From Alteraurantiacibacter aquimixticola (GTDB lineage: Bacteria; Pseudomonadota; Alphaproteobacteria; Sphingomonadales; Sphingomonadaceae): a stretch of DNA of 64,000 bases. Where the stretch lies: NCBI RefSeq assembly GCF_004965515.1, contig NZ_SSHH01000001.1:623280-687279 (forward strand). The letters run 5' to 3'. Shown piece after piece: positions 17,066 to 26,087 of this stretch. Numbering within the stretch: the stretch's first letter is position 1; every line of letters starts with the position of its first letter. The notes under the pieces are model-generated. The model worked only from the letters and a program-made list of their open reading frames with translations, did no database searches and was not told the DNA's origin. The position numbers and the translations under genes were made by a program.

Positions 17066-19459
17066 ATGAAAAATACCCATATCCCGGCAACTTGCCGCCT
17101 TGGCGCAGCCTTGCTCGCCACTACCGCCCTTTCGGTCGCCAATCCGGCTCTGGCCCAGGAAGCCAGCTCGGAATCCGATGATGGGGTCATCATCGTGACC
17201 GCGCAAAAGCGTGCGCAGAACCTGCAGGATGTGCCGATTGCGATCACCGCGCTCGGCACTGAACAGCTCGACGAGCTGCAGGTGAACGAGCTGCAGGACG
17301 TCGTGAAGTTCCTGCCTTCCGTCACCATCCAGTCTTTCGCGCCCGGTTTCGCGCAGGTCTATTTCCGCGGCGTCGCCTCGGGCGAGAATGCGAACCACTC
17401 GGCCTCGCTGCCCACGGTCGGCACCTATCTCGATGAAATGCCGATCACCACGATCCAGGGCGCGCTCGACATCCATGCCTATGACCTCGCCCGGGTCGAG
17501 GCGCTGGCCGGGCCGCAGGGCACGCTCTACGGGGCAAGCTCCATGGCGGGCACCATCAAGCTGGTCACCAACCAGCCCGATTACGGCTCCACCTATGGCG
17601 CGGTTGACCTTGAGCTGAACTCGGTCGCGCATGGCGATATCGGCGGCACCGCCGAAGGCTTCGTCAACCTGCCGCTGGCCGAGAATGCCGCGTTGCGCGT
17701 GGTCGGCTGGTATCGCCACGATGCGGGCTATATCGACAATATCGCCGGCAGCCGCACCTATCCGACTTCGGGTATCGAGCAGGACAATGCCGCCCTCGTC
17801 GAAGAGGATTACAACGACGTCGATACCTATGGCGCGCGCGTTGCGCTGGGTATCGAGCTGGATGACAACTGGACCATCCGCCCCACGGTGATGGGCCAGG
17901 TGCAGAAGACCGACGGCAGCTTCGCGCAGGAACGCTCCACCGCCGTCAATGACGACCTGCAGACGGTGCAGTACAATCCTGAATACAGCGAAGACAAATG
18001 GTTGCAGGCCGCACTGACCATCGAGGGGCGGATCGGCAATTGGGACCTGGTCGCCACCGGCGGCGGGCTGTGGCGCGAGGATGAGGTCGCCTCCGACTAT
18101 TCGGACTACGCCTATTTCTATGACGCGCTCGCTGGCTACGGCGCCTATTTCTACGACAACAATTACGACCTGATTAGCCCCAACCAGTATATCGAGGGCG
18201 GCGACCGCTATCGCCGCATGTTCGGCGAGCTGCGCATCAGCAGCCCGCAGGACAACCCGCTGCGGGTGATCGCTGGCGTCTTCGCCCAGCGCCAGCGGCA
18301 TGAGATCGAGCAGCATTATATCATCGACGGCCTGACCGACATGTTCGTGGTCACCGGGACCGACAGCAATGTCTGGCTGACCCGGCAGGATCGCACCGAC
18401 CGCGACTATGCCGCTTTCGGCGAGATCAGCTACGACCTGACCGACCAGCTGACGCTGACCGGCGGCGCGCGGCTCTACCACTACAAGAACTCGCTGGTGG
18501 GCTTCTTCGGCTATAGCGCGAACTTCTCCAGCCGTACGGGCGAGGCAGCCTGCTTCGGTCCGGCCGTTGTCGACGGGACGCCGTGTACCAATCTCGACAA
18601 GACGACGTCGGACACCGATGCGATCTTCAAGCTCAACGCGACCTATGAGATCAATCCGGACGTGCTGGTCTACGCCACCTGGTCGCAAGGCTTCCGTCCG
18701 GGCGGCATCAACCGCCGCGGCACCTTGCCGCCTTACGGCTCCGATACGCTCGACAATTACGAGATTGGCTGGAAGACGCAGTTCGGTCCGGTGCGCTTCA
18801 ACGGCGCGATCTACCAGGAAGACTGGAACGAGATCCAGCTGTCCTTCCTCGGCGAAAACGGCCTGACCGAAATCCGCAACGCCGGCATCGCCCGCATCCG
18901 CGGGATCGAGGCGGACTTCATCTACAGTGAAGGCGGGCTGACCCTGTCGCTTTCGGGAAGCTACAACGATGCGGAAATCCGGCGCGATTTCTGCCGCATC
19001 GCCAATCCCGATTTCGACTGCACCTTCGATCCGGGCGATGGCCGCACCAACGCGCTGCTCGCCCCGTCGGGAACGCAGCTGCCGGTCACCGCCAAGTTCA
19101 AGGGGAACGCCGTGGCTCGCTACGAATTCCCGGTCGGCGACTGGGATGCGCATGTGCAGGGCGCGCTGGCGCATATCGGCAAGCGTCGCAGCGACGTGCG
19201 CACTTACGAGAATTCGATCAAGGGCTTCTTCGATCCCTATACCACGGCAGACTTCAGTCTTGGGGTGCGCAACGAGGGCATGCGGTTCGAGCTCTTCGCC
19301 ACCAACTTGTTCGACGAACGCGGCGTGGTGAATTCGGGCGTGCAGTGCCTCGAAACCACCTGCGGCGACCCGGATGGGCTGAGCGGAACCGGCGGCGTGT
19401 TCTACGATTACGTGATCCGGCCGCGCGTCATCGGGATCAAGGCCGGGTTCGACTTCTGA
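17066..19459 (+). CDS. TonB-dependent outer membrane receptor
   Basis: A 797-residue receptor with a signal peptide (MKNTHIPATCRLGAALLAT, cleaved after ALA-Q), a TonB-box-like IIVTAQKR, a plug domain (about 45-160: DVPIAITAL, GPQGTLYGASSMAGTIKLVT) and a 22-strand barrel ending in the aromatic IGIKAGFDF. Its ligand cannot be told; there is no FecR/sigma signalling extension. GGAGGG at 17055 supports the start. Only three bases separate it from the amino acid permease that follows, so the two are probably one uptake operon for the same small nitrogen compound (inference). Confidence 0.92.
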   Translation: MKNTHIPATCRLGAALLATTALSVANPALAQEASSESDDGVIIVTAQKRAQNLQDVPIAITALGTEQLDELQVNELQDVVKFLPSVTIQSFAPGFAQVYFRGVASGENANHSASLPTVGTYLDEMPITTIQGALDIHAYDLARVEALAGPQGTLYGASSMAGTIKLVTNQPDYGSTYGAVDLELNSVAHGDIGGTAEGFVNLPLAENAALRVVGWYRHDAGYIDNIAGSRTYPTSGIEQDNAALVEEDYNDVDTYGARVALGIELDDNWTIRPTVMGQVQKTDGSFAQERSTAVNDDLQTVQYNPEYSEDKWLQAALTIEGRIGNWDLVATGGGLWREDEVASDYSDYAYFYDALAGYGAYFYDNNYDLISPNQYIEGGDRYRRMFGELRISSPQDNPLRVIAGVFAQRQRHEIEQHYIIDGLTDMFVVTGTDSNVWLTRQDRTDRDYAAFGEISYDLTDQLTLTGGARLYHYKNSLVGFFGYSANFSSRTGEAACFGPAVVDGTPCTNLDKTTSDTDAIFKLNATYEINPDVLVYATWSQGFRPGGINRRGTLPPYGSDTLDNYEIGWKTQFGPVRFNGAIYQEDWNEIQLSFLGENGLTEIRNAGIARIRGIEADFIYSEGGLTLSLSGSYNDAEIRRDFCRIANPDFDCTFDPGDGRTNALLAPSGTQLPVTAKFKGNAVARYEFPVGDWDAHVQGALAHIGKRRSDVRTYENSIKGFFDPYTTADFSLGVRNEGMRFELFATNLFDERGVVNSGVQCLETTCGDPDGLSGTGGVFYDYVIRPRVIGIKAGFDF

Positions 19460-19462
19460 TCC

Positions 19463-20770
19463 GTGCCTGACGTGGCAACACAAGTGAAAGGGCCGGGCCG
19501 CAAGCTCGGCCTTTTTGCTGCCATCGCGCTGGTCATGGGCAACATGATCGGATCGGGCGTGTTCCTGCTGCCCGCCAGCCTCGCGCCATTCGGCTGGAAC
19601 GCCGTGCTCGGCTGGTTCGTGACCACCGCCGGGACGCTGGTGCTGGCCTGGGTGCTTGCCGCACTGACGAAGGCGAGGCCTCTGGCGGGTGATCCGGCGG
19701 GTTTCGTGACGGAGGCCTTTGGCGAATTGCCTGCCTTCCTCGTCTCGTGGATATACTGGGTGTCGGTGTGGACCGCCGTCGCCAGTATCGCCGTTGCCGG
19801 GGTCAGCTATCTATCCATGTTCATTCCTGCCATCGGGCAAGTGCCCATGGCGCCCGCGCTTTCCGCCATCGCGCTGGTATGGGCGATGACGCTCATCAAC
19901 CTGCGCGGCGTGCATGCAGCGGGCAATTTCCAGGTGGTGACGGTGCTGCTGAAAGTCCTCCCGCTGATCGCCATCATCGTGATCGCGGCGCTGGTGCTCG
20001 GGACGGGCGAAGGCGAAATCCGGCCTTTCGAGATGCGCGAGATCAACGGCGTAGACCTGCGCGGGGCGGCGGCGCTGACGCTGTTTGCCCTGCTCGGCTT
20101 CGAATGCGCCAGCCTTGCCGCCGCCAAGGTCGAGAACCCCGAGGTCAATGTGCCGCGCGCAACCATGTGGGGCACGGCGCTGACCGGCCTAATCTACCTG
20201 CTGGTGTGCAGCTTCGTTGCGCTGATGCTGCCCGAGGCGCTGGTGGCCGCATCCCCCGCCCCGCTGGCGACCTTCGTGGAAACCTATTGGAATGCGGGAG
20301 CGGCCGCGCTGGTATCGCTCTTCGCCATCGTCAGCTGCGTGGGCGCGATCAACGGCTGGGTGCTGATGCAGGGCGAAATGCCGCGCAACATGGCCGATCG
20401 CCGCATGCTGCCCGCATGGTGGGGCCGCACCGACGAAGCCGGGACGCCGCGCAACGCGCTCATCGCTTCGAGCGTGGTGGCGACCGTGTGCCTGCTGCTC
20501 AATGCCAGCCGCAGCATGCAGGGCATCTATGAGTTCATGCTGCTGCTCTCCACCTCGGCGGCGCTGTGGCTCTATCTCGCCTGTGCGCTGGCGGCTTGGC
20601 GGATGAAGGTGGCGCGCGTCTATGCCATAGTGGGCGCGGCCTATGCGATCTGGACCCTGTGGGGCGCAGGCCTGGAAGCGAGCGGATGGAGTCTGGCGCT
20701 GATGGTAGCCGGCCTGCCGTTGTGGTGGCTCGTTCGGCGCGAGGCGCGCTCAACCGAGCAGGGCGTCTAG
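19463..20770 (+). CDS. APC-family amino acid permease
   Basis: A 435-residue inner-membrane amino acid/polyamine/organocation transporter with 12 membrane segments. The conserved first segment is AAIALVMGNMIGSGVFLLPA, with the GFECASLAAAKVENPEVNVPR loop near 215-235. Closest in look to the putrescine/ornithine or basic amino acid type. GTG start at 19463, three bases after the receptor stop, indicates cotranscription. It ends convergently over the last 21 bases of the TetR gene. Confidence 0.87.
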   Translation: MPDVATQVKGPGRKLGLFAAIALVMGNMIGSGVFLLPASLAPFGWNAVLGWFVTTAGTLVLAWVLAALTKARPLAGDPAGFVTEAFGELPAFLVSWIYWVSVWTAVASIAVAGVSYLSMFIPAIGQVPMAPALSAIALVWAMTLINLRGVHAAGNFQVVTVLLKVLPLIAIIVIAALVLGTGEGEIRPFEMREINGVDLRGAAALTLFALLGFECASLAAAKVENPEVNVPRATMWGTALTGLIYLLVCSFVALMLPEALVAASPAPLATFVETYWNAGAAALVSLFAIVSCVGAINGWVLMQGEMPRNMADRRMLPAWWGRTDEAGTPRNALIASSVVATVCLLLNASRSMQGIYEFMLLLSTSAALWLYLACALAAWRMKVARVYAIVGAAYAIWTLWGAGLEASGWSLALMVAGLPLWWLVRREARSTEQGV

Positions 20771-21349
20771 CCAGCTTTCCGCCAGTCCTTCCGCCTCTTC
20801 CGGCGTAAAAGGTGCATTGCCGAGCGAGAGCTCCAGCCACAGCCCGTCGATCAGCGCGGTGAGCGCGACGGCGGGCAGGCGCACATCCGACATGTCCGGG
20901 CGCAGCGCACGGATGCGCTCCTCCAGCCCGGCGCGGAAATCGCCATAGACATCGGCCCGCACCCCGGCGACGGCGGGGTCGCTGCGCGTGAGGCTCCAGA
21001 AGGCGACATAGCTCGCCAAGAGGTCCGGCGAGGCGATGGGCGGGCGGAAACTGGCGGTGAGATAGGCGAGCAGCCGCGCGCGCGGATCATCGCCCGCCGC
21101 CTCCACCGCATCATCCAGCGCTGCGCCGATAGTCGCGCCAATCCAGCGATAGGTTTCCGCGATCGCTTCGGACACGCCGGAGAAATAGTGTCGCAGCAGG
21201 CCGGGCGAGACGCCTGCCTCGGCGCAAATCGTGCGCACGGAGACGCCCGCCGCGCCCCGTTCCGCCAGCACGCGGGCGGTCGCTGCGATCAGGCTCTGGC
21301 GCCGTTCGTCGGGATCGGCGCGGGTGAAGCTGGCTTGCCGGGCTGTCAT
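20750..21349 (-). CDS. TetR/BetI-type transcriptional repressor
   Basis: A 199-residue regulator with an N-terminal helix-turn-helix (about 17-63; VSVRTICAEAGVSPGLLRHYF) and a BetI-like C-terminal ligand domain. The R-x-x-L-I-A-A-T-x-x-V-L-x-E-R-G start and the LLRHYF recognition helix are those of BetI, which senses choline. It is divergent from the Rieske oxygenase gene across a 36-base gap holding a small dyad, so it probably controls that pair and itself. The ligand may be a quaternary amine, by analogy only. Confidence 0.88.
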   Translation of the reverse strand: MTARQASFTRADPDERRQSLIAATARVLAERGAAGVSVRTICAEAGVSPGLLRHYFSGVSEAIAETYRWIGATIGAALDDAVEAAGDDPRARLLAYLTASFRPPIASPDLLASYVAFWSLTRSDPAVAGVRADVYGDFRAGLEERIRALRPDMSDVRLPAVALTALIDGLWLELSLGNAPFTPEEAEGLAESWLDALLG

Positions 21350-21359
21350 GGTCTTGTTA

Positions 21360-21369
21360 TACGAACGTA
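21360..21369. promoter_or_regulatory. Candidate TetR operator
   Basis: The inverted repeat TACG-AA-CGTA sits in the middle of the 36-base gap between the divergent TetR and Rieske oxygenase genes. TetR-family operators are often short dyads of this kind. The site is small and rests on position as much as on symmetry. Confidence 0.35.
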
Positions 21370-21385
21370 CAGCAAGGATCGACTC

Positions 21386-22564
21386 ATGGCAACACAGCCC
21401 CATCAGCTGCACGACCGGGACCCGCTTGACGGATGGAGCCTGCCCGCGTGGACCTATCGCGATGCGGAATTCTTCGCGCTGGAGAAGGAGCGCGTCTTCG
21501 CTCCCAGCTGGCAGGTGGTCTGCCATGTCAGCGATATCCCCAATGCCGGCGACTGGCATACGCTCGACTATATCGGCGAAAGCGTGATCGTGGTGCGGGG
21601 GCGCGAGGACGTGCTGCGCGCCTTCACCAATGTCTGCCGCCACCGCGGATCGCGCATCGTCGACGGGGCGAGTGGCTGCGCGCGCAAACTGGTCTGCCCC
21701 TATCACGCCTGGACTTACGAGCTGGATGGGAGGCTGACCGGCGTTCCCGACAGCGCCAGCTACCCGACGCTCGACAAGGAGAAATCCGGCCTCGCCCCGG
21801 TGGCGATGGAGGTCTGGCGCGGCTTCGTCTTCGTGCGGCTGACGGGCGAAGGCCCCACGGTCGCCGAGATGATGGCGCCTTATGAAGCGATGGTCGCCCC
21901 CTATCGCTTCGAGGACCTTAAGGCGCTGGGCCGCGTCACGCTGCGCCCGCGCGCGGTCAACTGGAAGAATGTGGGCGACAATTATTCCGACGGGCTGCAC
22001 ATCCCCGTTGCCCATCCCGGCCTCACCCGCCTGTTCGGCAAGGGCTATGGCGTGGAGGCGGAGGAGAATGTCGATCGCATGTGGGGCGCGCTGGTGGACC
22101 GGCCGTCGGACAACTGGTCCGAACGGCTCTACCAGCGCCTGCTTCCCCCGGTGCCGCACCTGCCCGAGGAGCGCCAGCGCTTCTGGCTCTATTTCAAGCT
22201 GTGGCCCAATGTCGCCTTCGACATTTATCCCGACCAGGTCGATTTCATGCAGTGGCTGCCGGTCAGCCCGACCGAATGCCTGATCCGCGAGATCAGCTAT
22301 GTCCTGCCCGATGCCCCTGACTACAAATGGCGTCGGGAAATGCGCGCTGCGCGCTATCTCAACTGGCGCATCAACCGGCAGGTCAATGCGGAGGATACCG
22401 CCCTCATCAACCGTGTGCAGCAAGGCATGGAGAGCCGCAGCTTCTCCATGGGGCCGCTGTCCGACAAGGAAGTGTGCCTGAAGCATTTCTGCCAGCGGAT
22501 GCGGGATCTGATCCCCGCAGCCCGCCTTGAGAACCAACCCGCCGCCGGATGGAGCCGCGCATGA
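21386..22564 (+). CDS. Rieske non-heme iron oxygenase, alpha subunit
   Basis: A 392-residue ring-hydroxylating/N-demethylating oxygenase. The Rieske cluster ligands are C84-x-H86 and C104-xx-H107 (CPYHAW). The mononuclear iron site shows bridging D198 and H205/H210 in NYSDGLHIPVAH. The single-gene form, with no beta subunit, resembles glycine betaine, stachydrine and carnitine monooxygenases that demethylate quaternary amines, which agrees with the BetI-like regulator. No ferredoxin/reductase (GbcB-like) gene is adjacent. It overlaps the next FAD gene by ATGA. Confidence 0.88.
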   Translation: MATQPHQLHDRDPLDGWSLPAWTYRDAEFFALEKERVFAPSWQVVCHVSDIPNAGDWHTLDYIGESVIVVRGREDVLRAFTNVCRHRGSRIVDGASGCARKLVCPYHAWTYELDGRLTGVPDSASYPTLDKEKSGLAPVAMEVWRGFVFVRLTGEGPTVAEMMAPYEAMVAPYRFEDLKALGRVTLRPRAVNWKNVGDNYSDGLHIPVAHPGLTRLFGKGYGVEAEENVDRMWGALVDRPSDNWSERLYQRLLPPVPHLPEERQRFWLYFKLWPNVAFDIYPDQVDFMQWLPVSPTECLIREISYVLPDAPDYKWRREMRAARYLNWRINRQVNAEDTALINRVQQGMESRSFSMGPLSDKEVCLKHFCQRMRDLIPAARLENQPAAGWSRA

Positions 22565-24168
22565 GCAGCAAATACGACGCCGTCATCATCGGGGCGGGCC
22601 ATAACGGCCTCACCTGCGCCTTCTATCTCGCACGCGCCGGGCTGAAAGTGCGCATCGTCGAGCGGCGCGACGTGGTCGGCGGGGCGGCGGTGACCGAAGA
22701 GTTCCATCCCGGCTTCCGCAATTCGGTGGCGAGCTACACTGTCAGCCTGCTGCAGCCCAAGGTTATCGCCGACATGAAACTGCACGATCACGGCTACCGC
22801 GTGATCGAGCGGCCGATCTCCAACTTCCTGCCGCAGGAGGATGGGGGCTACCTCAAGCTCGGCGGCGGGCTGGAGCGCACGCAGGTCGAATTCCGCAAGT
22901 TCTCCATCCGCGATGCCGAAGTGCTGCCCGCCTATTACGATGCGCTGGAAGGCGTGGCCGAAGTTCTGCGCGACCTCGCGCTCAAATCCCCGCCCAATGT
23001 CGGCGAGGGGTTGCGGACGCTGATCGCTGGCGCGGCGCAGGGCTGGGGCATGGCCAGGCTCGGCCTCGAAGCCAAGCGCGACATCCTCGACCTCTTCACC
23101 AAATCCGCCACCAGCTTCCTTGGCAGCTGGTTCGAAAGCGAGGCGGTCAAAGCCGCATTCGGCTTTGACGCGGTGGTCGGCAATTACGCATCGCCCGATA
23201 CGCCGGGCAGCGCCTACGTCCTGCTGCACCACGTCTTTGGTGAGGTGAACGGCAAGAAGGGCGCCTGGGGCCACAGTGTGGGCGGCATGGGCACGATCAC
23301 CCAGATCATGGCCAGGGTCTGCCAGGAGGCGGGCGTCGAAATCAGCCTCGAAAGTCCGGTTTCGCAAGTGCTGGTCGATGGCGACACGGTGGCCGGCGTG
23401 AAACTCGAAAGCGGCGAGGAGATTGCCGCCAAACGCGTGATCGCCAATGTCGGGCCCAAGCTGCTCTACGGCAAGATGCTCGACGAAACGCACCAGCCAG
23501 AGGATTTCCGCCGCCGCATGCGTGGTTTCAAGGCGGGCGGCGGCACGTTCCGCATGAATGTCGCGCTGTCCGAACTGCCGCGCTTCACCGCGCTCCCCGA
23601 ACCGGGCGAACACCACCAGAGCGGCATCATCATCGCCCCCACGCTCGATTACATGGACAAGGCCTTCCTCGATGCGAAGGCGCATGGCTGGTCCAAGGCG
23701 CCGATCGTCGAGATGCTGATCCCCAGCACGGTGGATGACAGCCTCGCTCCGCAAGGCCAGCACGTCGCCAGCCTGTTCTGCCAGCAATTCGCTCCCGAAC
23801 TGCCGGACGGCCGCAATTGGGATGATGAGGAAGACGCGGCGGCCGACACGATCATCGACACGGTGGAGAAACACGCCCCTGGCTTCCGCGCCTCGATCCT
23901 TGGGCGGCAGGTGCTCAGCCCCAAGGGCCTGTTCGACAAATTCGGCCTCGTCGGCGGTGACATCATGCATGGCCATATGAGCCTGGACCAGCTCTGGTCG
24001 GCGCGCCCCGTCCTCGGTAACGGCGCCTATCGCGGGCCGGTGAAGGGCCTCTATATGTGCGGCGCAGGTACGCATCCCGGCGGCGGCGTGACCGGCGCAC
24101 CGGGGCACAATTGCGCACGCGAGGTGATTGCGGATGGGGGGAAGTGGGGGCGGTTTATCGGGGTTTAG
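22561..24168 (+). CDS. FAD-dependent oxidoreductase (phytoene desaturase/PYROXD2-like)
   Basis: A 535-residue flavoprotein with an N-terminal FAD-binding motif (VIIGAGHNGLTCAFYLARAG, then E-R-R at the end of the second strand) and a C-terminal GLYMCGAGTHPGGGVTGAPG segment. These are marks of the carotenoid isomerase/desaturase-like superfamily with PYROXD2-type members. The substrate is unknown. The ATG at 22561 overlaps the Rieske gene stop (ATGA); an in-frame ATG at 22549 would add four residues. Being coupled to the oxygenase, it probably acts on the same compound or its product. Confidence 0.85.
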   Translation: MSSKYDAVIIGAGHNGLTCAFYLARAGLKVRIVERRDVVGGAAVTEEFHPGFRNSVASYTVSLLQPKVIADMKLHDHGYRVIERPISNFLPQEDGGYLKLGGGLERTQVEFRKFSIRDAEVLPAYYDALEGVAEVLRDLALKSPPNVGEGLRTLIAGAAQGWGMARLGLEAKRDILDLFTKSATSFLGSWFESEAVKAAFGFDAVVGNYASPDTPGSAYVLLHHVFGEVNGKKGAWGHSVGGMGTITQIMARVCQEAGVEISLESPVSQVLVDGDTVAGVKLESGEEIAAKRVIANVGPKLLYGKMLDETHQPEDFRRRMRGFKAGGGTFRMNVALSELPRFTALPEPGEHHQSGIIIAPTLDYMDKAFLDAKAHGWSKAPIVEMLIPSTVDDSLAPQGQHVASLFCQQFAPELPDGRNWDDEEDAAADTIIDTVEKHAPGFRASILGRQVLSPKGLFDKFGLVGGDIMHGHMSLDQLWSARPVLGNGAYRGPVKGLYMCGAGTHPGGGVTGAPGHNCAREVIADGGKWGRFIGV

Positions 24169-24277
24169 CGGGCGTCCGCTTTCGATCCGGGGGCCGACCT
24201 AGCCTCGCCTTTGGAGACTTCCTGAAAGCCGACATCCGAAACTTCACCCAGGCTGACGATTTGGGTAGAATGCCGCG

Positions 24278-24739
24278 ATGGCGATCAGGCAGGCAGTCTT
24301 CCCGCACGACACGGCTTCGGTGCTGGAAATCTGGCGCGAGTTTATCGCCAATTCGCCGGTCAACTTGGACTATCAGGGCAATGATGCCGAGTTCGAGAAT
24401 CTGCCGGTCAAGTATGCGCCGCCCGATGGATGCGTGTTATTGGCGGAACGAGGCGGTGACGTTGATGGCTGCGTTGCATTGAGAAAGGTCACGGCGGATA
24501 TCTGCGAGATGAAGCGGCTCTATGTTCGCCCCAATGCGCGTGGCAATGAACTAGGTCGTAAACTTGTCCAACGATTGATCGCTGAGGCACGATCCATGGG
24601 CTACCAAGAAATGCGGCTCGACGTGCAGGCCAAATCCGTCACCGCCCGGAAACTCTACAGTGCCTTCAACTTTACCGAAGCCGAGCCGGTATCTTTCAAT
24701 CCAGTTCCTGGAGCTTCCTTTCTCGGTCTCCGCCTTTAG
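24278..24739 (+). CDS. GNAT family N-acetyltransferase
   Basis: A 153-residue acetyltransferase. The acetyl-CoA binding motif A is visible as EMKRLYVRPNARGNELGRKLVQ (about 80-100), followed by RLDVQAKSVTARKLYSAFNF, the motif B region. The acceptor cannot be told. The gene and its flanks (24169-24815) use more A/T at third positions than the neighbours, so it may be a recent arrival, though no mobility gene is present. Confidence 0.85.
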   Translation: MAIRQAVFPHDTASVLEIWREFIANSPVNLDYQGNDAEFENLPVKYAPPDGCVLLAERGGDVDGCVALRKVTADICEMKRLYVRPNARGNELGRKLVQRLIAEARSMGYQEMRLDVQAKSVTARKLYSAFNFTEAEPVSFNPVPGASFLGLRL

Positions 24740-24815
24740 CCCGTTTGGCAGTTGACCGGTCAGCGCGGCCAAAAGCGGACTGTCGCAAAACCACCCTTGT
24801 GCGGACTAAAGCGCC

Positions 24816-26087
24816 TTAGCGAATCTCCGAACCACTCTTCACAACACCGGCGACGCTCTCCAGCACCGTCACGTCTACCAGCGGATCACCCGCCACCGCG
24901 ATCATGTCCGCGAAGTAGCCGGGTGCAATCGCGCCCAGCTCCTCGCCATGCCCGATCACCTCAGCCGCATTCACCGTCGCCGCACGGATCGCCTGTAGCG
25001 GGGTCATGCCGTTCGCGATCATGTAGCCGAACTGGCGCGCATTGATGCCATGGGGAAACACGCCCGCATCGCTGCCGAAAGCGAGCGGCACGCCCAGTTC
25101 CACCGCGCGGCGGAAATTGTCGCGCTGGACCTGCGTGGTCTCGCGGTTCTTGCGCAGATACTCCTCGGGCCAGCCCTCCGCCGTGCCGACCTCGTCGATA
25201 TAGTCGCCGTTGAAGACGTCCATCACCAGCCACACGCCATTGTCACGGGCCATCAGCAGGCCTTCTTCGTCGATCAGGCTGGCGTGTTCGATGCTGCGCA
25301 CGCCCGCACGGATGGCGTTCTTGATGCCTTGCGCCCCATGGGCATGGGCGGTGGCGTAGGAGCCGTGCGCCTCCGCCACTTCCACCGCTGCGCGCATTTC
25401 ACCCTCGGTCAGTTCGGGTTCGCCCGGTTCGGTGCCGATCGCAAGGACCGCGCCGGTGCCGATCAGCTTGAGGAAATCGACGCCGTGATCGAACAGGTAC
25501 CCGGCCTTCTCCGCCGCCTCTTCCGGACTGGTCAGCACGCCCAGGCGCATGTCGGCGGGAAGCTCGTCATTCGGCACCACGCCATTCAGCTCGCCACCGC
25601 CGCCCGGATGGGTGAGATAGGCGCCGGCCACGAACATGCGCGGTCCCGGCACCAGCCCGCGGTCGATCGCATTGCGCAGCGCCACGTCGGTCAACCCGCG
25701 ATAGGTGCCGACGTCGCGCACGGTGGTGAAGCCCGCCTCCAGCGTGACCCGCGCATTGCGCGCGCCGATCAGTACGGTATCGACCGGCGAGGTGGTAAGC
25801 GGGTCGGACAAGTCAGCGCTGCTGCCCGTGTCGGACAAATGCGTGTGCAGGTCGATCAGCCCGGGCAGCACGGTATAGGCCGACCAGTCCAGCTGCTGCG
25901 CGCCTTCCGGCACATCCCCGCACGGACCGACAGATGCGATGCGCTCGCCCTCTGTCAGGATGCACTGGCCGGAAAGCATCTCCCCGCTTGTCACATCGAG
26001 CAGCTGTCCCGCTTCGACATAGAGCGATTGCCCCTGCGCCGGCACGGACAGCGCCAGCAGGGCGGTGGCGGCAAAGACTGTCCTCAC
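24816..26087 (-). CDS. Secreted metal-dependent amidohydrolase (imidazolonepropionase/Xaa-Pro type)
   Basis: A 423-residue hydrolase with a signal peptide (MRTVFAATALLALSVPAQGQ) and the amidohydrolase superfamily metal motif LPGLIDLHTHL, a later Lys in VDFLKLIGTG, HAHG, IEHASL and the metal Asp in FGSDAGVFPHG. Family members hydrolyse cyclic or Xaa-Pro dipeptides. The GTG at 26087 overlaps the stop of the M20 peptidase (GTGA), so the two are cotranslated. The longer frame lies inside the peptidase gene. Confidence 0.88.
   Translation of the reverse strand: MRTVFAATALLALSVPAQGQSLYVEAGQLLDVTSGEMLSGQCILTEGERIASVGPCGDVPEGAQQLDWSAYTVLPGLIDLHTHLSDTGSSADLSDPLTTSPVDTVLIGARNARVTLEAGFTTVRDVGTYRGLTDVALRNAIDRGLVPGPRMFVAGAYLTHPGGGGELNGVVPNDELPADMRLGVLTSPEEAAEKAGYLFDHGVDFLKLIGTGAVLAIGTEPGEPELTEGEMRAAVEVAEAHGSYATAHAHGAQGIKNAIRAGVRSIEHASLIDEEGLLMARDNGVWLVMDVFNGDYIDEVGTAEGWPEEYLRKNRETTQVQRDNFRRAVELGVPLAFGSDAGVFPHGINARQFGYMIANGMTPLQAIRAATVNAAEVIGHGEELGAIAPGYFADMIAVAGDPLVDVTVLESVAGVVKSGSEIR

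Noticed and set aside
17048..19483. 811-codon minus-strand open frame opposite the TonB receptor
   Set aside because: It mirrors the receptor gene codon by codon; high GC removes stops on the other strand. The translation has no domain and is rich in Ala, Arg and Val runs.
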